Positions 22,305 to 33,776 of a stretch of DNA of 64,000 nucleotides are shown here, in pieces (the first letter of the stretch is position 1; each line of letters starts with the position of its first letter). This stretch comes from Portunus trituberculatus (taxonomy: Eukaryota; Arthropoda; Malacostraca; Decapoda; Portunidae). Below the pieces are notes generated by a model, which saw only the letters and a list, made by a program, of their open reading frames with translations, searched no databases and was not told the DNA's origin. Location: NCBI RefSeq assembly GCF_017591435.1, contig NC_059294.1, positions 19,138,475-19,202,474 on the forward strand, given 5' to 3'. A program made the position numbers and the translations under genes.

Positions 22305-23406
22305 CAGTAAAACCTCGCTTGACGAACGTCTCTAAGGACGAACAATTCGGGAGACGACCAAAAAATTTGTCAATATATCGACCCAGGGGACGAACAATAT
22401 TTCGGAGGACAAATGCAGTTAAACGGCTCGCTGGCAGGCGAGCCGTTTGTGTGATAGCCAACCCGGCTATCACACAACAACAAAACAAAACATAAGCACA
22501 AAAAATAGAAACAGAAACATACGAAAAATATTACATAACATAATCTCCGTGCCACCATGATTTTCTCCTATTTTCCCTGTGCATGGTGATGTTACCGGCA
22601 CACTCTACTGTAGCTTCCTCGGCGTTATCCTCGCTGCTCTGGTGGCTCTCAGTGTTGCTGTCATCATCATCCTGGCCATGTCCAGGTACTGCAGATTGTG
22701 GCACATCCATCGCAGCTGTTTCCTCACTCGCCTGGCAAGGAACACCGCCCTACTGCCCGCTCTTCTCACACTGAGCATCACCTCCGAGGATTAAAGGAAC
22801 TTCCTGGCCACGTACCTTCAACTTCCCTTCTTGGAAGTCCAAACTTGCTCCCACATGCGTGAGGAAGTCAATCCCCAGCAGGCAAGGGTCTCCAAAGGCA
22901 GAGACGAAGACTGGCAATCTTTCCATGTTTCCCACGCCAATGTTAACTATAACAGGGCCCCACATAGCGGCACTGACTTGTGACGCTACACAGCTGTTGT
23001 GTAGCTCTGGCACGCTGCGCACATCCAAAGTCCTCTCTCATGACTGTCTTCTTGGATCTTGTCTGTCTTCCTCCCCATCCTCCTCTTCTCCATTCCATCA
23101 TGCCATCAACGTCCAGTCTCTCAAGTAAAAAACCTTTTCTTTTTTATTCATTTTATTATCATTTTGATAGCATTTAGGTAAGTAAAACAATTTAGGCTTT
23201 CTATAATTATTTCGTTCATGTCATGCATACATTATAGGTCTATTTTGAATGGGTTTAGGGACAAAAGTATGATTTTTTGGGGGGTCGGGAACGGATTAAT
23301 GGTATTTCAATACATTCTTATGGGAAAAATTGATTCAGGGGATGAACAAATCGGGTGACGAACAGGATTTAGGAATGAATTATGGTCGTGAGCTGAGGTT
23401 TTACTG
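22305..23406 (-). mobile_element. pogo-like element with retropepsin fragment (family C, copy 2, inverted)
   Basis: Ends are CAGTAAAACCTCGCTTGACG at 22305 and the inverted CGTGAGCTGAGGTTTTACTG at 23406, with TA on both sides. It is 1102 bp, about 90 bp longer than copy 1. The retropepsin fragment is on the minus strand, so copies 1 and 2 form a large inverted repeat. Confidence 0.87.
22750..23028 (-). pseudogene. Retropepsin-like fragment inside family C copy 2
   Basis: Minus-strand frame of 92 residues with VIVNIGVGNMERLPVFVSAF and DPCLLGIDFLTHVGASLDFQ. It is nearly identical to 20393-20743 and also lacks the catalytic triad segment. Confidence 0.7.
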
Positions 23407-23781
23407 TATATGCATATAAATGCACACACACATAGGTAGAATGTATTAGAGTATTGCAAGAAAAGTCTGTTGAGAGGCATAGTATTTGATGTGATTTGAA
23501 TCTAGGTAACTCTTTAATTTATATTATGTATGTATATGTATTTTTTTTTTAGCTAAATATATGATTGTTCATTTGTTATCAACTAAGTTGTGTTAGTTTG
23601 TGGTTGCACAGCTTTCCTTGATCAAGGTCAAAGTCTTGACCTGAGGCATTTCTTCGAGAGCTTCTTTGGTCAACTTATTTGATTCCTGGAGTTCAGTATT
23701 GATAAGTAAAGACTGCACTGCATTTACTATGCAACAGTGATATGCATAGGTGAAAAGGCCCACCTCAGATTTCCAGGTATG

Positions 23782-23956
<175 letters not shown>

Positions 23957-24608
23957 CGGAGCCTGGCTCTCTGCTATCCCCGTAGAGAGTCTCGGCCTCC
24001 TCCTCCCCGATGATGCTGTATGAATAAATGTTGCATTGAGGCTGGGCCTGCGGGTTCAACAGCCTCACCGCTGCCGCTGTGGAGCCTTAACAGACGCCCT
24101 AGGCCACCACAGTTTGTCCTGCCAGCGGAATCCCGGATGCCTGCCATGCCATGCTGCTCTCAACGACGTGGTGTACCGCGGCCTGGCTGCAGCTGGGATA
24201 GTGGCCACCCTTGAATCCCGAGGCCTGGATCGTGGGGATGGACGCCGCCCAGACGGCATTACAGTCTTTCCCTTCAGACGAGGCAAGATGATGTGGGATG
24301 CCACCTGCATAAACACCTTCTGCAGCACCCACATTAATGACTGTGCCTTGGCTGCTGGGGCAGCGGCTCGCGCCTCCGAACATCGCAAGCGCCGTCGCTA
24401 CGAGGACCTGGCCCGGAGGTATGATTTCTCACAGCTTGCTGTGGAGACTAGCGGTGTGCTCGGGCCAGACTTCAGTGACTTACTGGATGATATTGGTAGA
24501 AGAATCACCCAACGCAGTGGGGAGCCTCGAGAGACAGGTTGGCTGCGGCAATGCATCAGCCTTGCCGTAGCGTGGGGCAACGCAGCTGCCATCTGCAGGC
24601 CCCATTAA
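23957..24608 (+). pseudogene. C-terminal fragment of a retroelement-type ORF with Cys/His box and restriction-like endonuclease motif
   Basis: One frame is open from the CA tract to TAA at 24606-24608, except for a TGA at 24021-24023. Order: AWLSAIPVESLGLLLPDDAV, the stop, a Cys/His box CRCGALTDALGHHSLSCQRN, then LDRGDGRRPDGITVFPF followed after 5 residues by MMWDATC. PD with a later D in a WDxT context resembles the restriction-like endonuclease of R2/R4-type non-LTR elements, which also follows a CCHC box. The polymerase domain is missing, so this is 5'-truncated. The family name is inference from motif order. Confidence 0.55.
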
Positions 24609-24787
24609 TTGCCGTGAGGCCCACTATAAATCATGTTTTGTACCCATATGTATAAATAGTAAAGTTGTTTTGCCTGAGTGAATGCCTATGTATGTGCTTG
24701 TACGCATGCCAGTATGAAAGTAGGGAGAAAAAAAACACACACACACACACAATACGTACTTGTTTTAGAGATATACTGACCAAACAC

Positions 24788-25088
24788 GGCCCGGTAGCTC
24801 AGTGGTTAGAGCGCTGGCTTCACAAGCCAGATGACCGGGGTTCGATTCCCCGGCTGGGTGGAGATATTTGGGTGTGTCTCCTTTCACGTAGCCCTGTTCA
24901 CCTAGCAGTGAGTAGGTATGGGATGTAAATCGAGGAGTTGTGACCTTGTTGTCCCGGTGTGTGGTGTGTGCCTGGTCTCAGACCTATCCCAAGATCGGAA
25001 ATAATGAGCTCTGAGCTCGTTCCATAGGGTAACGTCTGGCTGTCTCGTCAGAGACTGCAGCAGATCAAACAGCAGATCAAACAAGTGA

Positions 25089-25093
<5 letters not shown>
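24788..25093 (+). mobile_element. tRNA-derived SINE, copy 1
   Basis: The head (24788-24860) is tRNA-like, with box A TAGCTCAGTGGTTAGAGCG and box B GGTTCGATTCC. The anticodon loop TTCACAA gives CAC (Val-like). The acceptor stem pairs poorly, and a body of about 230 bp follows (GTTCACCTAGCAGTGAGTAG, GATCGGAAATAATGAGCTC), so it is a SINE and not a tRNA gene. It ends GTGAATTACACAC in a (CA)n tail. Confidence 0.85.
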
Positions 25094-25173
<80 letters not shown>

Positions 25174-25185
25174 CACACACACACA
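25094..25185. repeat. (CA)n microsatellite joining SINE and LINE
   Basis: CA run with one AACAC interruption. The SINE tail lies on its left, and a 5'-truncated CR1-like LINE starts at its right edge. Confidence 0.95.
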
Positions 25186-25775
25186 GATATTTGGACTATT
25201 ATATAAGATGTTGACTAACATAAGAGTGGCATTTCATTACATGGATAAAGATATGATGAAAAAAATCATCACAAGCATGATACGCCCAAGGCTGGAATGT
25301 ACAGCAGTGGTATGGTCTTCGAGCTCTAAAAAGGATATAAGAAAATTGGAAAGGATACAGAAGATTGCTACTAAGATGGTGCTGGATATAAAGGACCTCA
25401 CATAAGAATGACTGAAGGAAAAGGGACTGCCAACCTTACAAGATAGAAGAGAACAGGGGGACCTAATAACAATGCATAAGATAGTAAATGACATTGAAAA
25501 AATAGACAAAGAAGACCTGGTGCTGATGACGGAAGAAGATGGAAGGACAAGAGGACATGAAAAGATCAGGATAAGGCAGTGTGTGAAGGATATTGGAAAA
25601 TACATTTTTCCATACAGAACGGTGGAAAAATGGAATGCATTGGATAATGGAATTGTTACAGCACAAAGTGTACATAACTTTAAAGAAAAACTAGATAAAT
25701 AGAGATATGGAGACAGGACATTATGAGCCCTGCTCAAACCCTGTACAATACAACTAGGCAAATACAACTAGGTAT
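25186..25775 (+). mobile_element. CR1-like LINE, 3' fragment (copy A)
   Basis: It encodes the region downstream of the RT fingers and palm: GLLYKMLTNIRVAFHYMDKD, RKLERIQKIATKMV, QDRREQGDLITMHKIVNDIE, YRTVEKWNALDNGIVTAQSV. It has stops. The 3' end is CCTGTACAATACAACTAGGC followed by AACTAGGTA-type repeats. The same end closes copies B, C and D. Confidence 0.85.
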
Positions 25776-25805
25776 ACACACATACGCGAACACACACACA
25801 TACCA

Positions 25806-26105
25806 TAACCACTACGCTACACATCGCGTAGTGTAGTGGTTAGCACGCTCGACTCACAATAGAGAGGCCCGGGTTCGAGTCCCGGTAAGCGGCGAGGCAA
25901 ATGGGCAAGCCTCTTAATGTGTGGCCCCTGTTCACCTAGCAGTAAATAGGTACGGGATGTAACTCAAGGGGTGTGGCCTCGCTTTCCCGGTGTGTGTTGT
26001 GTGTTGATGTGGTCTCAGTCCTACCTGAAGATCGGTCTATGAGCTCTCAGCTCGCTCCGTAATGGGGAAGACTGGCTGGGTGATCAGCAGGCGACCGTGG
26101 TGAAT
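25806..26105 (+). mobile_element. tRNA-derived SINE, copy 2, with an inverted head fragment
   Basis: The tRNA-like head has box A TAGTGTAGTGGTTAGCACG and box B GGTTCGAGTCC (about 25830-25885). The body shares CCTGTTCACCTAGCAGT and TATGAGCTCTCAGCTCG with copy 1, and the end is again GGTGAATTACACACAC. Just upstream, AACCACTACGCTAC is an inverted copy of the head and could form a hairpin with it. Confidence 0.85.
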
Positions 26106-26115
26106 TACACACACA

Positions 26116-26212
26116 CACACAGAGATGGGGCCACACGAGTGTAATGTCCAGGCTCTATAAAACTACTACTAGGTAAATACAACTAGATAAATACACTTAA
26201 ATACACTCACAG
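26116..26212 (+). mobile_element. CR1-like LINE tail fragment
   Basis: GATGGGGCCACACGAGTGTA followed by CTATAAAACTACTACTAGGTAAATAC matches the last 60 bp of copy D (37600-37658). It is a severely 5'-truncated insertion at the CA tail of SINE copy 2. Confidence 0.75.
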
Positions 26213-26230
26213 TCACACACACACACACAC

Positions 26231-29093
26231 AATAAATTAAGAGTGACTTATACTAACATAGATGGTTTGTTATCAAGCATATTGGAAGTTTGGGATTATA
26301 TGAAGGAGAAAAAGCCGGATATAATGTGCATCATTGAAACAAAACTGAAAAAATGAGATCCATGTCAACTTTAAAGAGGAAGGATATAATGCCTAGAGGA
26401 GGGACAGGAAGGATAAAGGAGGAAGAGGAGTGCTAATAATGGTTCATGATAATATATGTGTGGAGGATGTGCAATATGGTGAAGACAAAGTGGAAGTAAT
26501 GGGAGTAACAATCAAAACAGAAGATTTGAAAAGAAAAATTATAGTTATATATGTTCCACTAAAGACTAATACATGGGGATCAGAAGAGCATAAAGATATG
26601 CAAAGAGAGACGATAAAGTGCCTAGATAACATGATAAGAAGAGATAGAAGAATACTCTTAGTTGGAGACTTTAACTGTAAAAAAATAAACTGGAGAGAGA
26701 TGGAAGTAATGGATAATGCTGGGCAGTGGAATGAGAAAGTGTTACAGTTGACTATGGTTAATACAATGGACCAGTGAGTGGAGGAGTCAACAAGGTACAG
26801 AGGGGAAGAGGAACCATCGCTGCTTGACTTAGTTTTCACAAAGAAACCAGAGCCCCCTCCAATCATACAATACCTTAGTCCAATGGGGAAAAGTGATCAT
26901 GTGACATTAGAGATGCAAATGCAGGAGGAAGATGAGATAAGTTACAGAGAGGACTATAAAGAAGAGATAGATTAAATTATGCAAGAGTGGATTTTGAAAA
27001 ATTAAGGTGTTATTTTGCTGATATTGAGTGGAGTAATATTATGTGCAGGAAGACTGTACAAGAGAAATATGACATATTCTTAAAGAAATACAATGGAGGA
27101 GTAAAAAAGTTTGTTCCTGTTTATAGAGTTCAGAAAAAAATACATACATGGTACAATGCTAGATGCTTACAAGCAAAAAAGGCAAAAGATAAAGCATGGA
27201 AGAAACTCTTAAAGAAGGGAAATGACTATAATAGTCAGCAGTACAAAGATACTAGAAATTAATATATTAGAGTAAGGAGAGAGGAAAAAAGAAAGTTTGA
27301 GAAACATGTAGTGGATAAAAGCAAGGATGAACCCAAACATTTCTACAAGTTTATAAATGACAAAACAAAGAATAAGGAAACAACTGAAAAAAATCATTAA
27401 AGAAGGGAAGACATACCAAACAGAGAAGGAAATGTGTGAAATAATTAATGAGAGCTTCAAAACGGTATTCACTGCAGAAGATGATTTCACAGAACCTAAT
27501 AGGACACTGGATTGCCAAGGATTACAGGAGACTGCAGTGCACAAAGAGGATATTGAAAGATTACTGGATAAGTTGGAAGTCAGAAAAGCAATGAGGCCAG
27601 ATGGTGTATCAGGCTGGGTGTTAAAAGAATGTAAAAGAGCAATTACTGGAGCCAATTTGGGAAATAATTAAAAGTTCAATAAATGAAGGGAAAGTTCCAC
27701 TAGAGTGGAGGAGAGCCAATGTAATATCGATATTTAAAAGAGGTAAGGCAACTGAACCACTTAACTACAGACCAGTGTCACTTACAAGTGTCTTAGGGAA
27801 GTTATATGAAATAATTATCAAAGAAAAGTGGGTTATATTTCTAGAAGAGGAGCAAGTCATATCAAACAGACAATTTGGGTTCAGGACAGGGTGGTTACGT
27901 GTATCAAACTTATTAAGCTTCTACTCGAGAGTTATTGTAGGACTTGAAAACAGAGATGGATGGGTAGACACAATATACCTGGACATTAAAAAGGCTTTTG
28001 AAAAAATCCTGCACAGAAGATTTCTTTGGAAACTAGAGTAAATAGGAGGACTGCGTGGAACATTGCTCGAATGGACAAGAGATTATTTGGAGGATAGGGA
28101 AATGAGAACTGTGATCAGAGATACATACTCATCTCGGGGTAAAGTAACTAACGGAGTGCCACAAGGGTGAGTGTTAGCCCCCATTATGTTTCAAGTTTAT
28201 GTAAACGACATTCACATTGGGATAAACAGTTATTATGTAAACGACATTCACATTGGGATAAACAGCTATATGAATTTATTCACTGACAATGCAAAGTTGC
28301 TAAGAGTTATCAAAACCAGAGAGGACTGTCTGCTGTTGCAGGAAGATTTAAACAAGATCTATGAATGGAGCAAGAAGTGGAAATTGGAGTTCAATGCCAA
28401 GAAATGCCACATAATGGAACTAGGAAAGAGTAAGAGAAGACCAGTATGGAACTATTTGATGGGAGAAGAGGAAATAACAAAGACTAAAGAGGAAAAAGAT
28501 CTTGGAGTGATCATACAAGAAAAGCTGAGCCCTGATAAACACACAAGCAAGATATTTGGACTATCATGTAAGATGTTGACTTATAAAAGAATGGTATTTC
28601 ATTACATGGATAAAGATATGATGAAAAAAATTATCACAAGGATGATACACCCAAGACTGGAATATGCAGTAGTGGTATGGTCTCTGAGCTCTAAAAAGGA
28701 TATAAGAAAATTGGAAAGGATGGTGCCAGAATTAAAGGACCTCACATATGAAGAATGACTGAAGGAAATGGGACTGCCAACCTTACAAGATAGTAGAGAA
28801 CGTGGGCACCTAATAACAACGTATAAGATAGTAAATGATATTGAAAAGATAGACAAAGAAGGCCTGGTGCTGTTGACGGAAGAAGATGGAAGGACAAGAG
28901 GACATAAAAAGATCAGGATGAGGCAGTGTTTGAAGGATATTGGAAAATACAGTTTTCCACACAGAACGGTGGAAAAATGGAATGCACTGGATAATGGAAT
29001 TGTCACAGCACATAGCGTGCATAATTTTAAAGAAAAACTAGATAAATGGAGATATGGAGACAGGACACCATGAGCCCCGCTCAAACCCTGTAC
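26231..29093 (+). mobile_element. CR1-like LINE, copy B (5'-truncated, degenerate)
   Basis: It starts after a short CA tract near the beginning of ORF2. Seen in order: endonuclease residues (RRILLVGDFNCKKINW at about 26640-26700; PMGKSDHVTLEMQ near 26885), linker, RT motifs (PLNYRPVSLTS, NRQFGFRTGWLRVSNLLSFY, DTIYLDIKKAFEK; the active site is mutated to FTDNAKLL), and the C-terminal RKLERM...PTLQDSRERGHLIT. A 36-bp tandem duplication is at 28198-28269. Stops and frameshifts occur throughout. Confidence 0.87.
26430..26777 (+). pseudogene. LINE copy B endonuclease fragment
   Basis: An open stretch with KIIVIYVPLKTNTWGSEEHK and LLVGDFNCKKINWREMEVMD, the APE-type endonuclease part holding the catalytic GDFN box. 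Earlier residues (TNIDGLLSSILEVWDY) are in a different frame near 26255. The reading ends at a TGA at 26775-26777. Confidence 0.8.
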
Positions 29094-32000
29094 AACACAC
29101 ACACGCTGAAGGAACTACGAAATGAATGGCAGCAGGAACAGGAAGAGAAAAAAGTGAAATTTTCGGAGTTTGTAAAGAGACAAATTCAGGAAAACACGAA
29201 AGTTGCTGTAATTGAGGTAATTAAAGAGAAAGAAGACCTGGTGCGTGATACAGTGAATAAGAAGAAAAGCTTTGTGAATTTTGGGTTGAAGGAAAAGAAA
29301 AATCCAAATAAATTCACGAGATAACGCGAAATGAGAGAATTGGCCAAAACTGTTATCAAACAAGTACAAGACTGCACACAAGAACTAGACCAGGAGGTGG
29401 AGGAAGTGATCAGGCTAGGAAGATACAGTGAAGGGGGTAGGAGACCAATGAAAGTGAGAATGATATCACAAGTGGCTGCAGAGGAAATTATGGCTAGAAA
29501 AGGGAAGCTGGCTGATGATACTGAATACAAGGATATGTGGATAAAAAGAGAGGTGAACCTAGAGAAGAGGGAAAAGGAGAAAGTGCTAAGAAGTGAGCTT
29601 AAGCTAAGGAAAAAAAAACAAGAAAAGGACATAGAGAAGAATAATTTTTACTGGAGGGTTCTGGATATGAGACTAAAGAAGTGGTACCTACAGAAGAAAG
29701 AGAAGATTGTGTAGGAGGCAAGAAAATAAGAGTGACTTATGCTAATATAGATGGGTTGTTATCAAGCATGTTGGAGGTTAGGGATTATTTGAATGAGAAA
29801 AAGCCGGATGTAATGTGCATCGTTGAAAAAAAAAACTAAGAGAGCGGAGGAGTGCTAATAATGGTTTGTGATAATATATTTGTGGATGTGCAATATGGAG
29901 AGTACAAAGTGGAAGTAATGGGAGTAACAATCAAAACAAAGGAATTAAAGAAGAGAAAATTATAGTTACATATGTTTCACCTAAAATTAATACATGGGGA
30001 ACTGAAGAACATAAAGATATGCAAAGAGAGGTGATTAAGTGCCTAGATAACATAATAAGAGATAGAAGAATACTATTAGTTGGAGACTTTAACTGCAAAA
30101 AAGTAAACTGGAGAGAGATGGAAGTAATGGGGCAGTGGAGTGAGGAAGTGTTACAGTTGAGTATGGTTAATACAATGGACCAGTGGGTGGAGGAGTCAAC
30201 AAGGTACAGAGGGAAGAAGAACCATCGTTGCCTGACCTAGTATTCACAAAGAAACCAGAGCCCCCTCAAATCATACAATACCTTATTCCAATGGGAAAAA
30301 GTGATCATGTGACATTAGAGATGCAAATTCAGGAGGAAGATAGGATGAGTTACAGAGATGACTAAAAAGGAGAGATTAAATTATGCAATAGCGGATTTTG
30401 AAAAATTAAGAATCTATTTTGCTGATATTGAGTGGAGAAATACTATGTACAGAAAGACAGTACAAGGGAAATATGACATATTCTTACAGTAATATAATGA
30501 AGGAGTAAAAATTTGTACCTGTTATAGAGTTAAGAAAAAAAGACATGCTTGGTAGCTACAATGCTAGATGCATACAAGCTAAAAAGGCAAAAGATAAAGC
30601 TAAAAAGGCAAAAGATAAAGCGTGTAAGTAACTCATAAGACAGAGAAATGATTATAACAGATGGCAATACAAGGATGCCAGAAATGAATGTATTAGAGTA
30701 AGGAGAGAGGAAGAAAGAAACTTTGAGAAAGATGTGGTGAATAAAAGCAGACAAACCCAAACTTTTTTACAAGTTTATAAATGGCAAAACAAAGAATAAG
30801 GAAACAATTTAAAAAATAATTAAAGAAGGGAAGACATACCAAACAGAGAAGGAAATGTGTGAAATAATGAATGAGAGCTTCAAAATGGTGTTCACTGCAG
30901 AAAATTTCACAGAACCTACTAGGGCAATACATTGCCATGGCTTACAGGAGATTGCAGTGCACAAAGAGGATACTGGAAGATTATTGGATAAGTTGGATGT
31001 CAGAAAAGCAATGGGGCCAGATGGTGTATCAAGCTAGGTGTTAAAAGAATGTAAAGAGTAACTACTGGATCCAATTAAGGAAATAATAAAAAGTTCAATA
31101 AATGAAGGGAAAATTCCACTAGAATGGAAAAGAGCCAATGTAATTCCAATATTTAAAGGAGGAAAGGCAACTGAACCACTAAACTACTGACTCGTGTCAC
31201 TTACAAGTGTCTTGGGGAAGTTGTGTGAAATAATTATCAAAGAAAAATGGGTTAAATTTCTAGAAGAGGAGCAAGTCATATTGAACAAATAATTTGGGTT
31301 CAGGACAGGGAGATCATGTGTATCAAACTTATTAAGCTTCTACTCGAGAGTTATTGCAGGATTGGAAAACAGAGATGGATGGATGGGCACAGTATACCTG
31401 GATATTAAAAAGGCTTTTCATAAAGTCCCTCATGGAAGATTACTTTGAAAACTAGAGAACATAGGAGGACTGCGAGGAACTTTGCTAGAATGGACAAGAG
31501 ATTATTTAAATGGTAGGGAAATGAGAACTGTGATCAGAGATACATACTCATCTTGGGGTAAAGTAACTAACGGAGTGCCACAAGGGTCAGTGTTAGCCCC
31601 CATTACGTTTCAGATTTATGTAAACGACATTCACATTGGGGTACACAGTTAAATAAATTTATTTTGCTGATGATGCAAAACTGCTAAAAGTTATCAAAAC
31701 CAGAGAAGACTGTCTGTTATTGCAGGAGGATATAAACAAGATCTATGACTGGAGCAGGAAGTGAAAATTAGAGTTTAATGCCATGAAGTGTCACATAATG
31801 GAACTAGGAAAGAGTAAGAGAAGACCAGCATGGAACTATTTAATGGGAGAGGAACAAATAATGAAGACTAAAGAGGAAAAAATCTGGGAGTGATCATACA
31901 GGAAAATCTGAGCCCCGAAAAGCACATAAGCAAGTTATTTGGACTATCATAAAATGTTGACTAATATTACAGTGGCAATTCAATACATGGACAAATATAT

Positions 32001-32505
32001 GATGAAAAAAATCATCACAAGCATGATATGTCCAAGGCTGGACTATGCAGCAGTGGTATGATCTCCAAGCTCTAAAAAGGATATAAGAAAATTGGGAAGG
32101 ATACATAAGATGGCTACAAAGATGATGCCAGAATTAAAGGACCTAACATATGAAGAACAACTGAAGGAAATGAGACTGCCAACCTTACAAGATAAAAGGG
32201 AAGGTGGGGACCTAGTAACAATGTACAAGATAGTCAATGGCATTGAAAACATAGACAAAGAAGACCTGGTGCTGTTGACAGAAGATGAAAGGACAAGAGG
32301 ACATGAAAAGAAGATCAGGATGAGGCAGTGTGTGAAGGGTATTGGAAAATAGTTTTCCACACAGAACAGTGGAAAAGTGGAATGCTTTGGTTAATGAAGT
32401 TGTTACAGCAAATAATGTGCATAACTTTAAGAAAAATTAGGTAAATGGAGATATGGAGGCAGGACACTATGAGCCCCACTTGAACCCTGTACAATACAAC
32501 TAGGT

Positions 32506-32506
<1 letters not shown>
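29094..32506 (+). mobile_element. CR1-like LINE, copy C (ORF1 end plus ORF2, degenerate)
   Basis: The left edge is a short CA run. ORF1-type charged sequence (KFSEFVKRQIQENTKVAVIE, RPMKVRMISQVAAEEIMARK) covers 29103-29714, followed by ORF2 endonuclease (LLVGDFNCKKVNWREMEVMG at about 30075) and RT remains (31150-32100), then the 3' end CCTGTACAATACAACTAGGT. Many stops are present. It is closest to copy B. Confidence 0.85.

Positions 32507-32573
<67 letters not shown>
32507..32573. repeat. (CA)n between LINE copies C and D
   Basis: A CA run of about 66 bp begins in the tail of copy C (AACTAGGTAAACACAC). The 5' end of copy D follows immediately. Confidence 0.95.
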
Positions 32574-32576
<3 letters not shown>

Positions 32577-33121
32577 AGACACGGTCGAGGAAGGACGCAC
32601 TGGCGCTGTTCCGACAATCAACTGATCTTCACTACATACCAGTTGTACAGTTTTTACAGTGGCCTGGGCAGGTAGTGTGGACTCATTTTTTTTCATGCAT
32701 CCAATTATTAAGGAATGATGAGTGAAAAAGAGATTCCATCAAAATACAGACAGGAGATTAGAGAAGGAATGAAAGCTGATGATGACTATGCTGGTGAGAG
32801 TGAGCGTGTATTCGAAGGCTTTGATACGACGACTACTTCACTACTAAAGAGAGTTAAATATTGAATATAAACTAGATAAATTGATAAAGGAGAATATGGA
32901 AATGAAAGTGAATGAAGAACAGGATAAAGAGTTTATAAAACTGAGAGAAAGGATAAAAAAAAGTGGAAGAAAATGAAGCTAGGCTACGAGCGGAAAACGA
33001 AGAACTTAAAAAGGAAGTAGCTAACTACAAAAAGCAGATGGAAGAAGGACTCGGTAAAGCCGATTAAGAAAAAGAGAAGCTGAAAGATCTAGTAAACAAA
33101 GAAGAGGAAAGAGTACAGAAT

Positions 33122-33682
33122 GTGATTAAAAAAGAAGTACAAGCATGGAGAGTCCAAGATAAGAAAGATAAGGCTGATTTTCAGGAGGTGATTCAAGAAC
33201 AACTTAAAGAAAAAGAAGAAAATATGACAAGCAAATTGATAGGAGTCCTCAAGACAAAAGAAAATTTAGTTAGAGAAATTGCAGAAAAAAAGAAGAGTGT
33301 AGTCGTATTTGGAATAAAAGAAAAAAATATAAAATATAGACCAAAAAGAGAAAAAGAAGAAATGAAATCAGCCAAAGACCTACTGAAGAATTTAAACGAC
33401 GAAGATAGGCAGAACTTGGAAGAGGAAGTAGAAGAAATAAACAGAATGGGACCATATCAAGAAGGAAAAACGAGACCAATTAAAATACTACTAAAATCAC
33501 AAGCAGCAACAAAAGAAATATTATATAGAACAACAAAACTTAGAGAAACAGAAGGCTGCAAGGATATCTATATAAAGAAGAATAGAAATGAGGAAGAAAG
33601 GAAGAGATACAATGAACTGGCAGCAGCAGTAAGGGAAAAGAATAATGAAAGGTCAGAAGAGGAGAAAAAGGCATTTTTTTAG
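33122..33682 (+). pseudogene. LINE copy D ORF1, coiled-coil rich
   Basis: A frame of 186 residues, very rich in Lys and Glu. The early part (KEVQAWRVQDKKDKADFQEV, QLKEKEENMTSKLIGVLKTK) should form a coiled coil. The second half carries KKSVVVFGIKEKN and RPIKILLKSQAATKEILYRT, resembling the RNA-binding ORF1 domain found in such LINEs. The beginning of ORF1 lies upstream in a broken frame from 32718. Confidence 0.7.
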
Positions 33683-33776
33683 AGAATTCTAGGAGACAGG
33701 ATAAGGAAATAAACAAGAAGAAAGAGAAAAAAGTGAAACAAGTTTAACTATAAATGATAAAGGCAAAAGACTAAAA

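Noticed and set aside
24788..24860. Functional tRNA-Val(CAC) gene
   Set aside because: Boxes A and B and the anticodon stem are good, but the acceptor stem pairs poorly, and a related SINE body and CA tail follow here and at 25806. It is a SINE head.
25094..25185. CRISPR-like or tandem regulatory array
   Set aside because: Simple CA microsatellite with no spacers. The organism is a eukaryote.
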